From NCBI RefSeq assembly GCF_947486615.1, contig NZ_CANKUD010000018.1:1-42118 (forward strand): DNA of 42,118 nucleotides. Reading direction: 5' to 3'. Shown here piece by piece: positions 25,972-34,496 of the stretch. The notes under the pieces are model-generated. The model was not told the origin of the DNA and did not search any database. It was given only the letters and a program-made list of their open reading frames with translations. This stretch comes from an uncultured Modestobacter sp. (GTDB lineage Bacteria; Actinomycetota; Actinomycetes; Mycobacteriales; Geodermatophilaceae). How positions within the stretch are numbered: position 1 is the stretch's first letter; each line of letters starts with the position of its first letter. Position numbers and translations under genes: made by a program.

Positions 25972-27195
25972 GTGTCCTCCAGCACGCCCCTCGCGCTGCC
26001 TCCCGGTGCGGTCGCACCGGCGCCGTCCTCCCTCGGTGCCGGGCTCCGGCACCCGGTCGCGCTGCTGCGCTGGCTGTGGCAGGCCCACATGACGCCGGGC
26101 CGGCCCGGGCGGCCGACCGGTCCGGACGAGCTCCGCTGGATCTACACGGCCTGGCTGGTGGCCTTCGGGCTGAAGATGCTCGGCTCCTCCTGGGACGTGT
26201 CCTGGCACTTCAAGTGGCTGCGCGACGACCTCGCCCCGCCGCACCTGCTCAACTCCGCCGGGACGGCGCTGGTCGTCGCTCTCGTGGTCTTCCACAGCTA
26301 CAGCGGTTCCGGCGTCGACCGGCGGGCGCTGCGGCTGATGCAGGCCGGCATCGCCACCTTCCTGCTGGCCATCCCGATCGACCTGCTCAACCACCGCATC
26401 AACGGCCTGGACATCACCAGTTGGAGCCCCAGCCACGCGCTGCTGTACCTGGGGACGGCGATCATGCTGGCCGGGGCGATCCGCGGCTGGTGGCTCTACG
26501 CCGCACCGGGCCGGCTGCGGGACCTGGTCTCCCTGGGGCTGTGGCTGTTCTTCGTGGAGAACGTGCTGTTCCCCAACCAGCACCAGGAGTACGGCGTCCT
26601 CGCCCTGGCCGACTACCGGGCCGGGCGGACCACCGCCGAGCCCTCGCTGCTGGACTTCGCCGCCTCGCAGGGGCAGACCCCGGTCCAGTTCATGCTCCCG
26701 GTGCCCTCCTGGGTGCACCCGGCGTGGCTGATCTGCGCCGGACTGCTCGCCCTGGTGGTCGCCCGCCGGACCGTGGGGCTGCGCTGGACCGCCACCGCCG
26801 TCGCCGGGGTCTACCTCGGCTACCGGTTGGTCACCGGGTGGCTGCTCACCGCCACGGGCTTCCCGCCCTCGGTGGTGCCGATGATGCTGCTGGCCGGGGC
26901 GGTCCTGATCGACCTGGCGGTCACCCGTCGGGTGCCCGGCTGGCTGGCCGGACCGCTGGTCGCCGGGGGAGTGATCGCGGCGGCCCTGGCGCAGTCGGCG
27001 GTCGGCGACATCCCGCCGTGGAACTGGGCCGCCCTGCCGGTGATCGCCGTCGGGTTCGCCGTGCTGTGGGCGGGGCTGGACCGGGTGACGGGCACCGCCG
27101 CGTTCGCCCGCTGGCAGGCGGCGGACGAGTCCGGCCGGGAACGGTCGGGGGACACGCCGGGTCTCCTGGTGGGCGGCGGCGCGTCCTCGCGGTGA
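25972..27195 (+). CDS. Polytopic membrane protein, unknown
   Basis: The 407-residue protein has roughly nine to ten hydrophobic segments spread over residues 50-385. Between them are conserved-looking motifs SSWDVSWHFKW, NHRINGLDITSWSPSHALLY and FFVENVLFPNQHQEYG. His, Asp and Glu residues within these membrane-proximal motifs could bind a metal or heme, but this is inference. The C-terminus is charged and probably cytosolic. GTG 25972 was selected from CGGAG upstream and the position of the first segment. No family recognised with confidence. Confidence 0.75.
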   Translation: MSSSTPLALPPGAVAPAPSSLGAGLRHPVALLRWLWQAHMTPGRPGRPTGPDELRWIYTAWLVAFGLKMLGSSWDVSWHFKWLRDDLAPPHLLNSAGTALVVALVVFHSYSGSGVDRRALRLMQAGIATFLLAIPIDLLNHRINGLDITSWSPSHALLYLGTAIMLAGAIRGWWLYAAPGRLRDLVSLGLWLFFVENVLFPNQHQEYGVLALADYRAGRTTAEPSLLDFAASQGQTPVQFMLPVPSWVHPAWLICAGLLALVVARRTVGLRWTATAVAGVYLGYRLVTGWLLTATGFPPSVVPMMLLAGAVLIDLAVTRRVPGWLAGPLVAGGVIAAALAQSAVGDIPPWNWAALPVIAVGFAVLWAGLDRVTGTAAFARWQAADESGRERSGDTPGLLVGGGASSR

Positions 27196-27220
27196 ACCCG
27201 GGACGGGCCGGTCGATGACG

Positions 27221-27226
27221 TAACGT
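27221..27226 (+). promoter_or_regulatory. Candidate -10 of large single-TM protein gene
   Basis: TAACGT lies within the near-palindrome ACGTAACGT. It would give a leader of about 78 nt before GTG 27311. No good -35 is visible. Confidence 0.35.
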
Positions 27227-27310
27227 CGAGCCGGTCCGCTGCCGAGCCGGCGCGGCCCACCGCGGTCGACGCCCTCCCGCCGCGCCCCGCCGCCTGCCCC
27301 TGGAGAGCCC

Positions 27311-29296
27311 GTGCTGATCCTCACGCCGACGCCGTCCCAGACGGCCGCCGAGCGTGCGTTCTTCGCCGAGCTCGCCGGCTGGGACACCGGCGGTGGCGTG
27401 CGGGGCGCCCTGATGGCCGCCCTGCCCATCGTCGAGGGCCCGATGCAGCGCCGGCAGTCCGACGCCGTGCTCTTCGTCCCCGAGGGCGTCGCCGTCGTCC
27501 GGGTCGTGGAGGTCGAGCGTCAGTCCGGGGTGGTGACCGCGGCCCCGGAGGGCGCCTGGACGATCGGCTCGGGGGAGGGGCCCGGCGACGTCCTGCAGCT
27601 GGCCGGTGGCGGCTCGACCCCGCTCGACGGGCTGATGCGGGCCGGCATGCACGTGGCGGTGACGCTGCGCAAGGCCGGCCTGGAGCCGGGCCGGATCGCC
27701 CGGCTGACCGTGCTCACCGGTGCCGTCACCGGGCTCGTCCCCGCCGACGGCGACCTCGGCGAGGGCGACCAGGTGGCCATGCTCGACTCGCGCTCGCTGC
27801 TGCTCGGCGTGGCCCGGGCCAGCCGGCACGCCGGCACCGACAACCCCCGCCTCTGGACGACGGCCGACGTCCGGGCCGCGGTCGAGGCGCTCGGGGTCGG
27901 TGGACGCACCCCGTCGGTGGAGGAGCTCAACGGTGAGGGGTTCCCGTACTCGCCCTACGTCCTCCGCCGGCCGGACCTGCTGACCCCGGCGGCGCTGAAC
28001 GCCTCACCGGGCCGGATCGCCGCTCCGTCCAGCGGCGGACAGCCCGTGCCCGGGGCCGCCCCGGCGACCGGCACCGAGCTGCCCCGGCTCGCGCCGGGCG
28101 GACCGCTGGTGGACCCGGCGGCCGCCGCCCGGGTCGCAGCCGCGGCCGTCCACGCCCAGGAACAGGCCGAGGCGCAGGCGGACGACCATGCCCAGGCGCC
28201 GGACGGCGCTCAGGCGCAGGACCAGAGCCAGGCCCACGCCCAGGCGGAGGATCGTGCCCGGGCGGACGCTCGTGCCCGGGCGGAGGACCGTGCCCGGGCA
28301 GGGGACCACGGGCGGGCTGCGGCGCAGGACCACGCCGAGGTGCGGACGGCGGAGCGAGCCGGCCGGGGGCCGGCGGTGCCGGTGTCCACCGGCCTCCACA
28401 CCGCGCAGCCGCTCGCCGGAGCCGGCGCGCAGCGGAGCTCGGTGTTCCCGACGGCGCGGGCCGGTGACACGCAGGCGCTCGTCCCCGATCCGCCGGCGGG
28501 CGTCGACCGACCGCACCCGTCCGCGGAGGACACCGGTGGTGGCATCGGCGGGCTGTTCGGCGAGTCCCCGGTCGGGGCGTCGGAGCCCCGGCGCGAGCTC
28601 CCACCGGAGCTGCAGCCGCGCCGTCCCGCCGTCCAGTCGGCGCCGCGCGGCAGCAGCCCCTCCGGGCAGGGCGGGGAGTCGACCGGTCGGGGGCGGGTCC
28701 TCGCGCTGGTCCTGGCCGGGCTGGTGCTGGTCGCGGTGCTCATCGGGTTCGGCGTCCGGTCGTTCGGCGGTGACGACGGCGGCACCGCGAACGCCGACCC
28801 CGGCAGCAGCAGCGCCCCGGCCGAGGAGACCGCTCCGGCCGGCCCGGTCGTGGGGAGCACCGAGGTGGTCAACGGCGTGACCTTCACGCTGCAGGCCACC
28901 CAAGTCGACGCCACCTGCCAGGGCCACGCCTACGACGCGGTCGCCGGGTTCTTCCAGCAGAACGACTGCACCGGGCTCGACCGCTCGCTGTGGTCGGCGC
29001 AGGCCGGCGGCCAGCCGGCGGTCGTCTCGCTGTCCCGGGTGACCATGCCCGACGACGCCAGCGCCCAGGCACTGCGCTCGCTCGCCGACACCGACGGCAG
29101 CGGCAACGTCAGCGACCTGCTGCGGGAGGGCGTCACCTGGGAGGGTGGCCCGACCGCGCTGTCCCGCGCCCAGTACGCCAGCAGCCAGCAGGACGTGACC
29201 GTGACCATCGTGGAGACCTCCTGGACGGGCGAGGCCGGCCCCACCTCCGCGCTGGACGAGCTCGCCAGCTCGGCCCTGTCGCTGCCCGCCGACTGA
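27311..29296 (+). CDS. Large single-TM protein with long low-complexity linker
   Basis: This 661-residue protein has four parts. Residues 1-235 form a globular, probably cytosolic domain with alternating strands (SDAVLFVPEGVAVVRVVEVE) that vaguely recalls nuclease-related NERD domains, without a catalytic motif I can confirm. Residues 235-455 are a disordered Ala/Gln/Arg/Asp linker with repeats such as DRARAD, ARARAE and DRARAG. One TM helix follows (about 463-485, VLALVLAGLVLVAVLIGFGV). Residues 490-661 are probably outside, with two Cys (VDATCQGH, QQNDCTG) that could form a disulfide. GTG 27311 follows TGGAGAG. It ends at repeat A copy 3. Function unknown. Confidence 0.75.
   Translation: MLILTPTPSQTAAERAFFAELAGWDTGGGVRGALMAALPIVEGPMQRRQSDAVLFVPEGVAVVRVVEVERQSGVVTAAPEGAWTIGSGEGPGDVLQLAGGGSTPLDGLMRAGMHVAVTLRKAGLEPGRIARLTVLTGAVTGLVPADGDLGEGDQVAMLDSRSLLLGVARASRHAGTDNPRLWTTADVRAAVEALGVGGRTPSVEELNGEGFPYSPYVLRRPDLLTPAALNASPGRIAAPSSGGQPVPGAAPATGTELPRLAPGGPLVDPAAAARVAAAAVHAQEQAEAQADDHAQAPDGAQAQDQSQAHAQAEDRARADARARAEDRARAGDHGRAAAQDHAEVRTAERAGRGPAVPVSTGLHTAQPLAGAGAQRSSVFPTARAGDTQALVPDPPAGVDRPHPSAEDTGGGIGGLFGESPVGASEPRRELPPELQPRRPAVQSAPRGSSPSGQGGESTGRGRVLALVLAGLVLVAVLIGFGVRSFGGDDGGTANADPGSSSAPAEETAPAGPVVGSTEVVNGVTFTLQATQVDATCQGHAYDAVAGFFQQNDCTGLDRSLWSAQAGGQPAVVSLSRVTMPDDASAQALRSLADTDGSGNVSDLLREGVTWEGGPTALSRAQYASSQQDVTVTIVETSWTGEAGPTSALDELASSALSLPAD
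28250..28303 (+). repeat. 18-nt tandem repeat inside the linker coding region
   Basis: There are three consecutive 18-nt units, each containing CGTGCCCGGGC and encoding DRARAD, ARARAE and DRARAG, followed by a degraded fourth. Codon-in-frame expansion would change linker length without breaking the frame. Confidence 0.8.
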
Positions 29297-29297
29297 C

Positions 29298-29353
29298 GGC
29301 CCCGCTGCAGGGGCCCGCCACGAGCTCGCGAGTGGTGGGGGGCAGCGGGGTCC
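29298..29353. terminator. Structured repeat A, copy 3, between convergent genes
   Basis: This is a 56-bp unit of exactly the same length as copies 1 and 2, 45/56 identical to copy 1. Of 11 differences, eight form four compensated base pairs (unit positions 7/49, 8/48, 9/47 and 23/36), two are in the loop and one breaks a pair. It lies between the 661-residue protein gene and the tetR gene, 4 nt from the tetR stop. Confidence 0.78.
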
Positions 29354-29357
29354 TCTC

Positions 29358-29954
29358 TCAGGCAGTTGCCGCGGCGAGGGCCATGTCGGCGAGCAGGGCG
29401 GCCGTCGCCGGGCGGGAGAGCCGGCCGGCGCTGTGCGGGGTGGAGTTGATCAGCCCGAAGACGGCGTGTGCCCGGGCCCGGACGGCCGCGGTCGACGCCT
29501 CCGGGTGCAGTCGGGCCAGCACGGCGACCCACTCCTCGACGTAGCGACGCTGCAGCTGCCGCACCCGCCGGGCGTCGGGGTCGCTGAGCGCGCCGAGGTC
29601 GCGGTCCTGCACGGTGATCAGCGCCGGGTTGTCCAGCGCGAAGTCGACCTGGAAGTCGACCAGGGCGCGCAGCTGGTCGACGGGTGAGTCCCCGGCCGCG
29701 GCGATCCGCTCGGTGCCGCCAGCCAGCAGCCGCTCGCTGATCCGCAGCAGCATCTCGGCCAGCATCGCGTCCTTGCTGGCGAAGTGCCGGTAGATCGCCG
29801 GGCCGGTCACGCCCACCGCGGCCCCGACGTCGTCCACCCCGACGGCCCGGGAACCGCGCTCGGCGAACAGCTGGGCGGCCGCGCGCAGGATCTGCTCCCG
29901 GCGGGAGGGGTTCGTCGAGTCGCTGTGCAGCGCGCTGTCGGGCTCGGACCTCAC
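29358..29954 (-). CDS. TetR-family regulator of the accD1 locus
   Basis: This 198-residue repressor has an N-terminal HTH (REQILRAAAQLFAERGSRAVGVDDVGAAVGVTGPAIYRHFASKDAMLAEM split over residues 19-65) and a C-terminal ligand domain. It is divergent from the carboxylase gene accD1 across 62 bp containing paired palindromic motifs, so repression of acyl-CoA catabolic genes with release by an acyl-CoA is likely. GTG 29954 has TAACCT exactly 6 nt upstream and no independent leader, pointing to a leaderless start. Its stop is followed after 4 nt by repeat A copy 3. Confidence 0.88.
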   Translation of the reverse strand: MRSEPDSALHSDSTNPSRREQILRAAAQLFAERGSRAVGVDDVGAAVGVTGPAIYRHFASKDAMLAEMLLRISERLLAGGTERIAAAGDSPVDQLRALVDFQVDFALDNPALITVQDRDLGALSDPDARRVRQLQRRYVEEWVAVLARLHPEASTAAVRARAHAVFGLINSTPHSAGRLSRPATAALLADMALAAATA

Positions 29955-30016
29955 CCGAGGAGGTTAACCGCGGGTAACCCTGGACCGGCAGAGTGAACGG
30001 TGGTTAACCTCACCTC
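29955..30016. promoter_or_regulatory. Divergent operator/promoter, tetR-accD1
   Basis: GGTTAACC occurs at 29962-29969 and at 30002-30009, with GGTAACC at 29973-29979. Two related sites face each other: AGGTTAACCGCGGGTAACC from 29961 and, reversed, AGGTTAACCACCGTTCAC from 30010. Each overlaps a -10 (TAACCT) that ends 6 nt from the tetR start on the left and 6 nt from the accD1 start on the right. TetR binding here would block both leaderless promoters. Confidence 0.7.
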
Positions 30017-31621
30017 GTGGACGCACCGGTGCTCCCCGTCACTCCGCCGACCGACCCCTCGGCGGCCGCCAGCAACGCCGCCCACCACGCCGCACTCGCC
30101 GCGGAGCTGGCCGCCGAGCTGGCCCGGGCGGCGCAGGGTGGCGGTGAGCGGGCGCGGCAGCGGCACGTCGACCGCGGCAAGCTGCTGCCCCGCGAGCGGG
30201 TCGACGCGCTGCTGGACCCGGGCAGCCCCTTCCTCGAGCTCTCCCCGCTGGCCGCGCACGGGCTGTACGACGGCGAGGCGCCCTCCGCCGGGATCATCAC
30301 CGGCATCGGCCGGGTCGCCGGCCGGGAGGTCGTCGTGGTCGCCAACGACGCCACCGTCAAGGGCGGCACCTACTACCCGATGACGGTCAAGAAGCACCTG
30401 CGGGCGCAGGAGGTCGCGCTCCAGAACAGGCTGCCCTGCGTCTACCTCGTCGACTCCGGGGGTGCCTACCTGCCGCTGCAGGACGAGGTCTTCCCCGACC
30501 GCGACCACTTCGGCCGGATCTTCTTCAACCAGGCCAACCTCTCCAAGGCCGGGATCGCGCAGATCGCCGCCGTCCTCGGGTCGTGCACCGCCGGTGGCGC
30601 CTACGTGCCGGCGATGAGCGACGAGGCGGTCATCGTCCGCGGGCAGGGCACGATCTTCCTGGGCGGCCCGCCGCTGGTGAAGGCGGCCACCGGCGAGGAG
30701 GTCAGCGCCGAGGACCTCGGTGGCGGTGACCTGCACTCCCGGGTCAGCGGGGTCACCGACCACCTCGCCGAGGACGACGCGCACGCCCTGCAGATCGTCC
30801 GGCAGATCGTCGGCACCCTCGGGCCCCGCGAGCCCCGGCCCTGGGACGTCGAGCCGGTCGAGGAGCCGCTGCACCCGGCGGAGAGCCTCTACGACGTCGT
30901 CCCGGTCGACACCCGTACGCCCTACGACGTGCGCGAGGTGATCGCCCGGCTGGTCGACGGCAGCCGGTTCGCCGAGTTCAAGCCGCTCTACGGGCAGACC
31001 CTGGTCACCGGGTTCGCCCGGCTGCACGGCCACCCGGTCGGGATCATCGCCAACAACGGCGTGCTGTTCGCCGAGTCGGCGCTCAAGGGCGCGCACTTCA
31101 TCGAGCTGTGCGACCGCCGGAAGATCCCGCTGCTGTTCCTGCAGAACATCTCCGGCTTCATGGTCGGCCGCGACTACGAGGCCGGCGGCATCGCCAAGCA
31201 CGGCGCGAAGATGGTCACCGCCGTCGCCTGCGCCCGGGTGCCCAAGCTGACCGTGGTCATCGGTGGCTCGTTCGGCGCCGGCAACTACTCGATGTGCGGC
31301 CGGGCCTACTCGCCCCGCTTCCTGTTCACCTGGCCCAACGCCCGCATCTCGGTGATGGGCGGGGAGCAGGCGGCCTCGGTGCTGGCGACGGTGCGCCGGG
31401 AGCGGCTGGGCGAGGACTGGAGCGCCGAGGACGAGGAGGCGTTCAAGGCGCCGATCCGGGCCCGGTACGAGGAGCAGGGACACCCCTTCCACGCCACGGC
31501 GCGGCTCTGGGACGACGGGGTCATCGACCCGGCCCAGACCCGCACCGTGCTCGGGCTCGCGCTCTCCGCGTGCGCCAACGCACCCCTCGAGGAGGTCGGC
31601 TATGGCGTCTTCCGGATGTGA
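30017..31621 (+). CDS. accD1: Acyl-CoA carboxylase beta subunit (methylcrotonyl-CoA type)
   Basis: The 534-residue carboxyltransferase moves CO2 from biotin to an acyl-CoA. The segments [52 protein letters not shown] and [16 protein letters not shown] are typical of the methylcrotonyl-CoA carboxylase beta subunit rather than propionyl- or acetyl-CoA types. In Mycobacterium the genes accD1-accA1-fadE19 form a leucine-catabolic set, and the same three types occur here. GTG 30017 follows TAACCT plus 6 nt with no Shine-Dalgarno. Ferritin and a tiny gene separate it from accA1. Confidence 0.93.
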   Translation: MDAPVLPVTPPTDPSAAASNAAHHAALAAELAAELARAAQGGGERARQRHVDRGKLLPRERVDALLDPGSPFLELSPLAAHGLYDGEAPSAGIITGIGRVAGREVVVVANDATVKGGTYYPMTVKKHLRAQEVALQNRLPCVYLVDSGGAYLPLQDEVFPDRDHFGRIFFNQANLSKAGIAQIAAVLGSCTAGGAYVPAMSDEAVIVRGQGTIFLGGPPLVKAATGEEVSAEDLGGGDLHSRVSGVTDHLAEDDAHALQIVRQIVGTLGPREPRPWDVEPVEEPLHPAESLYDVVPVDTRTPYDVREVIARLVDGSRFAEFKPLYGQTLVTGFARLHGHPVGIIANNGVLFAESALKGAHFIELCDRRKIPLLFLQNISGFMVGRDYEAGGIAKHGAKMVTAVACARVPKLTVVIGGSFGAGNYSMCGRAYSPRFLFTWPNARISVMGGEQAASVLATVRRERLGEDWSAEDEEAFKAPIRARYEEQGHPFHATARLWDDGVIDPAQTRTVLGLALSACANAPLEEVGYGVFRM

Positions 31622-31623
31622 CG

Positions 31624-31655
31624 CGCTCCGCCGAGATGGCCATCGTGGCGGAGCG
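31624..31655. terminator. 9-bp hairpin between accD1 and ferritin genes
   Basis: Perfect arms CGCTCCGCC and GGCGGAGCG have a 14-nt loop containing ATGGCCAT. The hairpin lies 2 nt after the accD1 stop and 6 nt from the convergent ferritin stop. Confidence 0.65.
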
Positions 31656-31661
31656 GAGGGG

Positions 31662-32192
31662 TCAGTCGGCGACGCCGGCGATGGCGGGGGCCGTCGGGTC
31701 AGCGCCCTCGGGCTTGACCTCGCGCAGCACGTAGTCCTCGATCGTCTCCAGGTCGTGGGTCGACCGGCGGACGACGGCGAGCAGGTCGCTCATCTTGCTG
31801 ACCTCCTCGACCTGCTCCTTGATGAACCACTGCATGAACTGGTCGGAGGCGAAGTCGTTGTGCCCCCGGGCGACCGCGGTGAGCTGGTTGATCTGCTCGG
31901 TGACCCGCTTCTCCTGCTCCAGCGCGAGGGCCACCGGCGCGACCACGTCGGAGAACTGGTTGATCGGGGCGGCGATGCCCGGGATCTGCACCGGGGCGTC
32001 GGCGTCGAGCAGGTAGCGCACCATCATCATCGCGTGGTTGCGCTCCTCGGCGGCCTGGTCGAAGAACAGCTGCGCGGTCTGCGGCATGGTCAGGTCGTCG
32101 AAGTAGATGGCGATCGCCACGTACTGTTGGTGGGCGGCGAACTCGTGGCCGATCTGGGCGTTGAGCAGGTCGATGAAGGGCTCGGCGGCCAT
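31662..32192 (-). CDS. bfrB: Non-heme ferritin (BfrB-like)
   Basis: The 176-residue subunit forms an iron-storage cage. Ferroxidase residues are visible: Glu17 and Tyr24 in HEFAAHQQYVAIAIYF, Glu50 and His53 in AAEERNHAMMM, Glu94 in LEQEKRVTEQ, and the fourth-helix FMQWFIKEQVEEV. Similarity to mycobacterial BfrB is clear by eye, including the longer C-terminal tail. The ATG has GGGAG upstream. It is transcribed opposite to its neighbours and interrupts the accD1-accA1-fadE19 series. A degenerate iron-box-like sequence lies about 76-94 nt upstream. Confidence 0.93.
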   Translation of the reverse strand: MAAEPFIDLLNAQIGHEFAAHQQYVAIAIYFDDLTMPQTAQLFFDQAAEERNHAMMMVRYLLDADAPVQIPGIAAPINQFSDVVAPVALALEQEKRVTEQINQLTAVARGHNDFASDQFMQWFIKEQVEEVSKMSDLLAVVRRSTHDLETIEDYVLREVKPEGADPTAPAIAGVAD

Positions 32193-32290
32193 CGTGACTC
32201 CCGGGGATGGTCAACTGGTGTTCACCGCACGTTAGTCGGCGACACGCCGCTCGCGTGGACCGGTGGGGAAGGCATGGCTAACCTCACCGC
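32193..32290. promoter_or_regulatory. Divergent control region, ferritin/small Cys gene
   Basis: To the right, TAACCT at 32279-32284 ends 6 nt before GTG 32291. The surrounding TGGCTAACCTCACC matches 13 of 14 bases of the accD1 start region (30001-30014). The same stretch, GAAGGCATGGCTAACCTCA at 32268-32286, matches 13 of 19 positions of the IdeR/DtxR iron box. Leftward, TAACGT (minus strand, 32229-32234) could be the ferritin -10. Confidence 0.5.
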
Positions 32291-32467
32291 GTGGGGAAGT
32301 CGTCGAAGTTGCCCAAGAAGAAGTGCTGCGTCGACAAGCCCCGGTGCGACCGGTGCCCGCTGCGGGCGCTCGCCGAGGGCACGCTCCCGCCGGGCTACAC
32401 GGTCAAGAAGCGCCGGCTGGTCAAGGTCGATGCGAGCCTCCCGAAGGGCTCCCGCAAGGCAGCCTGA
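32291..32467 (+). CDS. 58-residue Cys-rich basic protein
   Basis: This tiny protein begins MGKSSKLPKKKCC (GTG start) and has four cysteines, Cys12, Cys13, Cys19 and Cys22, in a KKKCC...RCDRCP arrangement followed by Lys/Arg-rich segments (TVKKRRLVKV). The cysteines could bind zinc or an iron-sulfur cluster; the basic charge suggests nucleic-acid contact. I believe short KKCC...RCxRCP proteins occur widely in actinobacteria, without a known function. It starts with a leaderless-type signal (TAACCT, 6 nt, GTG) and ends 31 nt before accA1, so it probably heads the accA1-fadE19 transcript. Confidence 0.78.
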   Translation: MGKSSKLPKKKCCVDKPRCDRCPLRALAEGTLPPGYTVKKRRLVKVDASLPKGSRKAA

Positions 32468-32498
32468 CCGCACCCGCGCCCTCGGCGGGGGGTGCTGA

Positions 32499-34496
32499 GT
32501 GGTGTTCGACACCGTCCTGGTCGCCAACCGTGGTGAGATCGCCGTCCGGGTCATCCGGACCCTGCGAGCGATGGGCATCCGCTCGGTCGCCGTCCACAGC
32601 GACGCCGACGCGGGCGCGCTGCACACCCGGCTGGCCGACGTCGCCGTCCCGATCGGCCCGGCCCCGGCCGCGCAGAGCTACCTGTCCATCGACCGGGTGC
32701 TGGACGCCGCCCGGCGCACCGGCGCGCAGGCCGTGCACCCCGGCTACGGCTTCCTGTCCGAGAACGTCGACTTCGCCCGGGCCTGTGCGGCGGCCGGGAT
32801 CGTCTTCATCGGTCCGCCGGTCGCCGCCATCGAGGCGATGGGCGACAAGATCCGGGCCAAGCAGACCGTCGCCGCCGCCGGCGTCCCGGTCGTGCCCGGC
32901 CGCACCGAACCGGGCATGGACGACGACGCGGTCGCCCGGGCCGCGGTCGAGGTGGGCTTCCCGGTGCTGCTCAAGCCCAGCGCCGGGGGCGGCGGCAAGG
33001 GCATGCGGGTGGTGCGTGGTCCGGGGGAGCTGGCCGGGCAGATCGCCGGCGCCCGCCGCGAGGCGCGCAGTTCCTTCGGCGACGACACGCTGCTGGTCGA
33101 GCGGTACCTGGGGCACTCCCGGCACATCGAGGTGCAGGTCTTCGGCGACGTCCACGGCAACGTCGTCCACCTCGGCGAGCGGGAGTGCAGCCTGCAGCGC
33201 CGGCACCAGAAGGTCATCGAGGAGGCGCCGTCCCCGTTGCTGAGCGCCCACCAGCGGGCCGCGATGGGCAGCGCCGCCGTCGACGCGGCGCGCGCGGTCG
33301 GCTACACCGGCGCGGGCACGGTCGAGTTCATCGTGGACGCGGACTCCCCGGGCGACTTCTTCTTCCTGGAGATGAACACCCGCCTGCAGGTGGAGCACCC
33401 GGTCACCGAGGCCGTCACCGGCCTGGACCTGGTGGAGCTGCAGCTGCGGGTCGCCGCCGGCGAGCGGCTGCCGGTCGACCAGGACGACATCAGCCTCGAC
33501 GGGCACGCCATCGAGGCCCGGGTGTACGCCGAGGACCCGGCCCGCGGCTTCCTGCCGCAGACCGGCGAGGTCGTCGGGCTGCTCGAGCCCGCCGGCCCCG
33601 GCGTCCGGGTCGACAGCTCGCTGCGGGTCGGCGGGGTGGTGGGCTCGGACTACGACCCGATGCTGGCCAAGGTGATCGCCTGGGGCCACGACCGGGAGAC
33701 CGCGCGTGCCCGGCTGGTCGCCGCGCTCGGCGAGACTGCCGTCCTGGGCGTGGTCACCAACACCACCTTCCTCCGCGACCTGCTGGACGACGCCGACGTG
33801 GTCGCCGGCCGGCTGGACACCGGCCTGATCGAGCGGCGCGGCGAGGCGCTGACCCGGGCCGACCCACCTCCGCCGCAGGTGTACTCGGTGGCCGGCCTGG
33901 CCCTGCTGCTGGAGTCCGAGCCGGCCGGTGCCGGCGTCGACCCGTGGCAGGACACCTCCGGGTGGCGGCTGGGCGAGCCGGCCTGGACGGTCCGCCGGCT
34001 GCAGGCGCCGGGCGGTGACCCGGTCACCGTGCGGGTCCGCGGCCGCTCCGGCGCCGCGGAGGTCGCCGTCGGGGACGGCGCCCCGGTGCCCGCCAGGGTC
34101 GAGCGGTACGGCGGCGAGCTGGGCGTGACGCTGGACGGCGTCACCACCCGCTACACCGTGGTGCACGCCGGCGGCACGGTCTGGCTGGCCGTGGACGGGC
34201 ACGTGGCCGCGCTGCGCGAGCACGAGCGGCTCGCGCCCACCGGGGCGGCCGCGAGCGCAGACGGCGCCGTCACCGCCCCGATGCCGGGGACCGTGACGCT
34301 GGTGCAGGTGTCCCTCGGCGACGAGGTGGCTGCGGGGACCCCGCTGCTGGTCGTCGAGGCGATGAAGATGGAGCACGTGCTGACCGCCCCCGTCGGGGGG
34401 ACGGTCACCGAGCTCCCGGTGACGGCCGGCCAGTCGGTCCGGCTGGACGAGCGGGTGGCCGTGGTGACCCCACCGCCGCCCGGCGAGGGGGAGTGA
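32499..34496 (+). CDS. accA1: Acyl-CoA carboxylase alpha subunit (biotin carboxylase + BCCP)
   Basis: This 665-residue protein carries an ATP-grasp biotin carboxylase domain (1-450) and a C-terminal biotin carrier domain. Signatures are [13 protein letters not shown] at the start, [12 protein letters not shown], the glycine-rich loop [43 protein letters not shown], and the biotinylation motif EAMKMEH (Lys near 624). It carboxylates its own biotin for AccD1. Tandem GTG at 32499/32502. Its stop overlaps the fadE19 start (GTGA), so the two are coupled. Together with accD1 and fadE19 this should catabolise leucine-derived acyl-CoAs. Confidence 0.94.
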   Translation: MVFDTVLVANRGEIAVRVIRTLRAMGIRSVAVHSDADAGALHTRLADVAVPIGPAPAAQSYLSIDRVLDAARRTGAQAVHPGYGFLSENVDFARACAAAGIVFIGPPVAAIEAMGDKIRAKQTVAAAGVPVVPGRTEPGMDDDAVARAAVEVGFPVLLKPSAGGGGKGMRVVRGPGELAGQIAGARREARSSFGDDTLLVERYLGHSRHIEVQVFGDVHGNVVHLGERECSLQRRHQKVIEEAPSPLLSAHQRAAMGSAAVDAARAVGYTGAGTVEFIVDADSPGDFFFLEMNTRLQVEHPVTEAVTGLDLVELQLRVAAGERLPVDQDDISLDGHAIEARVYAEDPARGFLPQTGEVVGLLEPAGPGVRVDSSLRVGGVVGSDYDPMLAKVIAWGHDRETARARLVAALGETAVLGVVTNTTFLRDLLDDADVVAGRLDTGLIERRGEALTRADPPPPQVYSVAGLALLLESEPAGAGVDPWQDTSGWRLGEPAWTVRRLQAPGGDPVTVRVRGRSGAAEVAVGDGAPVPARVERYGGELGVTLDGVTTRYTVVHAGGTVWLAVDGHVAALREHERLAPTGAAASADGAVTAPMPGTVTLVQVSLGDEVAAGTPLLVVEAMKMEHVLTAPVGGTVTELPVTAGQSVRLDERVAVVTPPPPGEGE

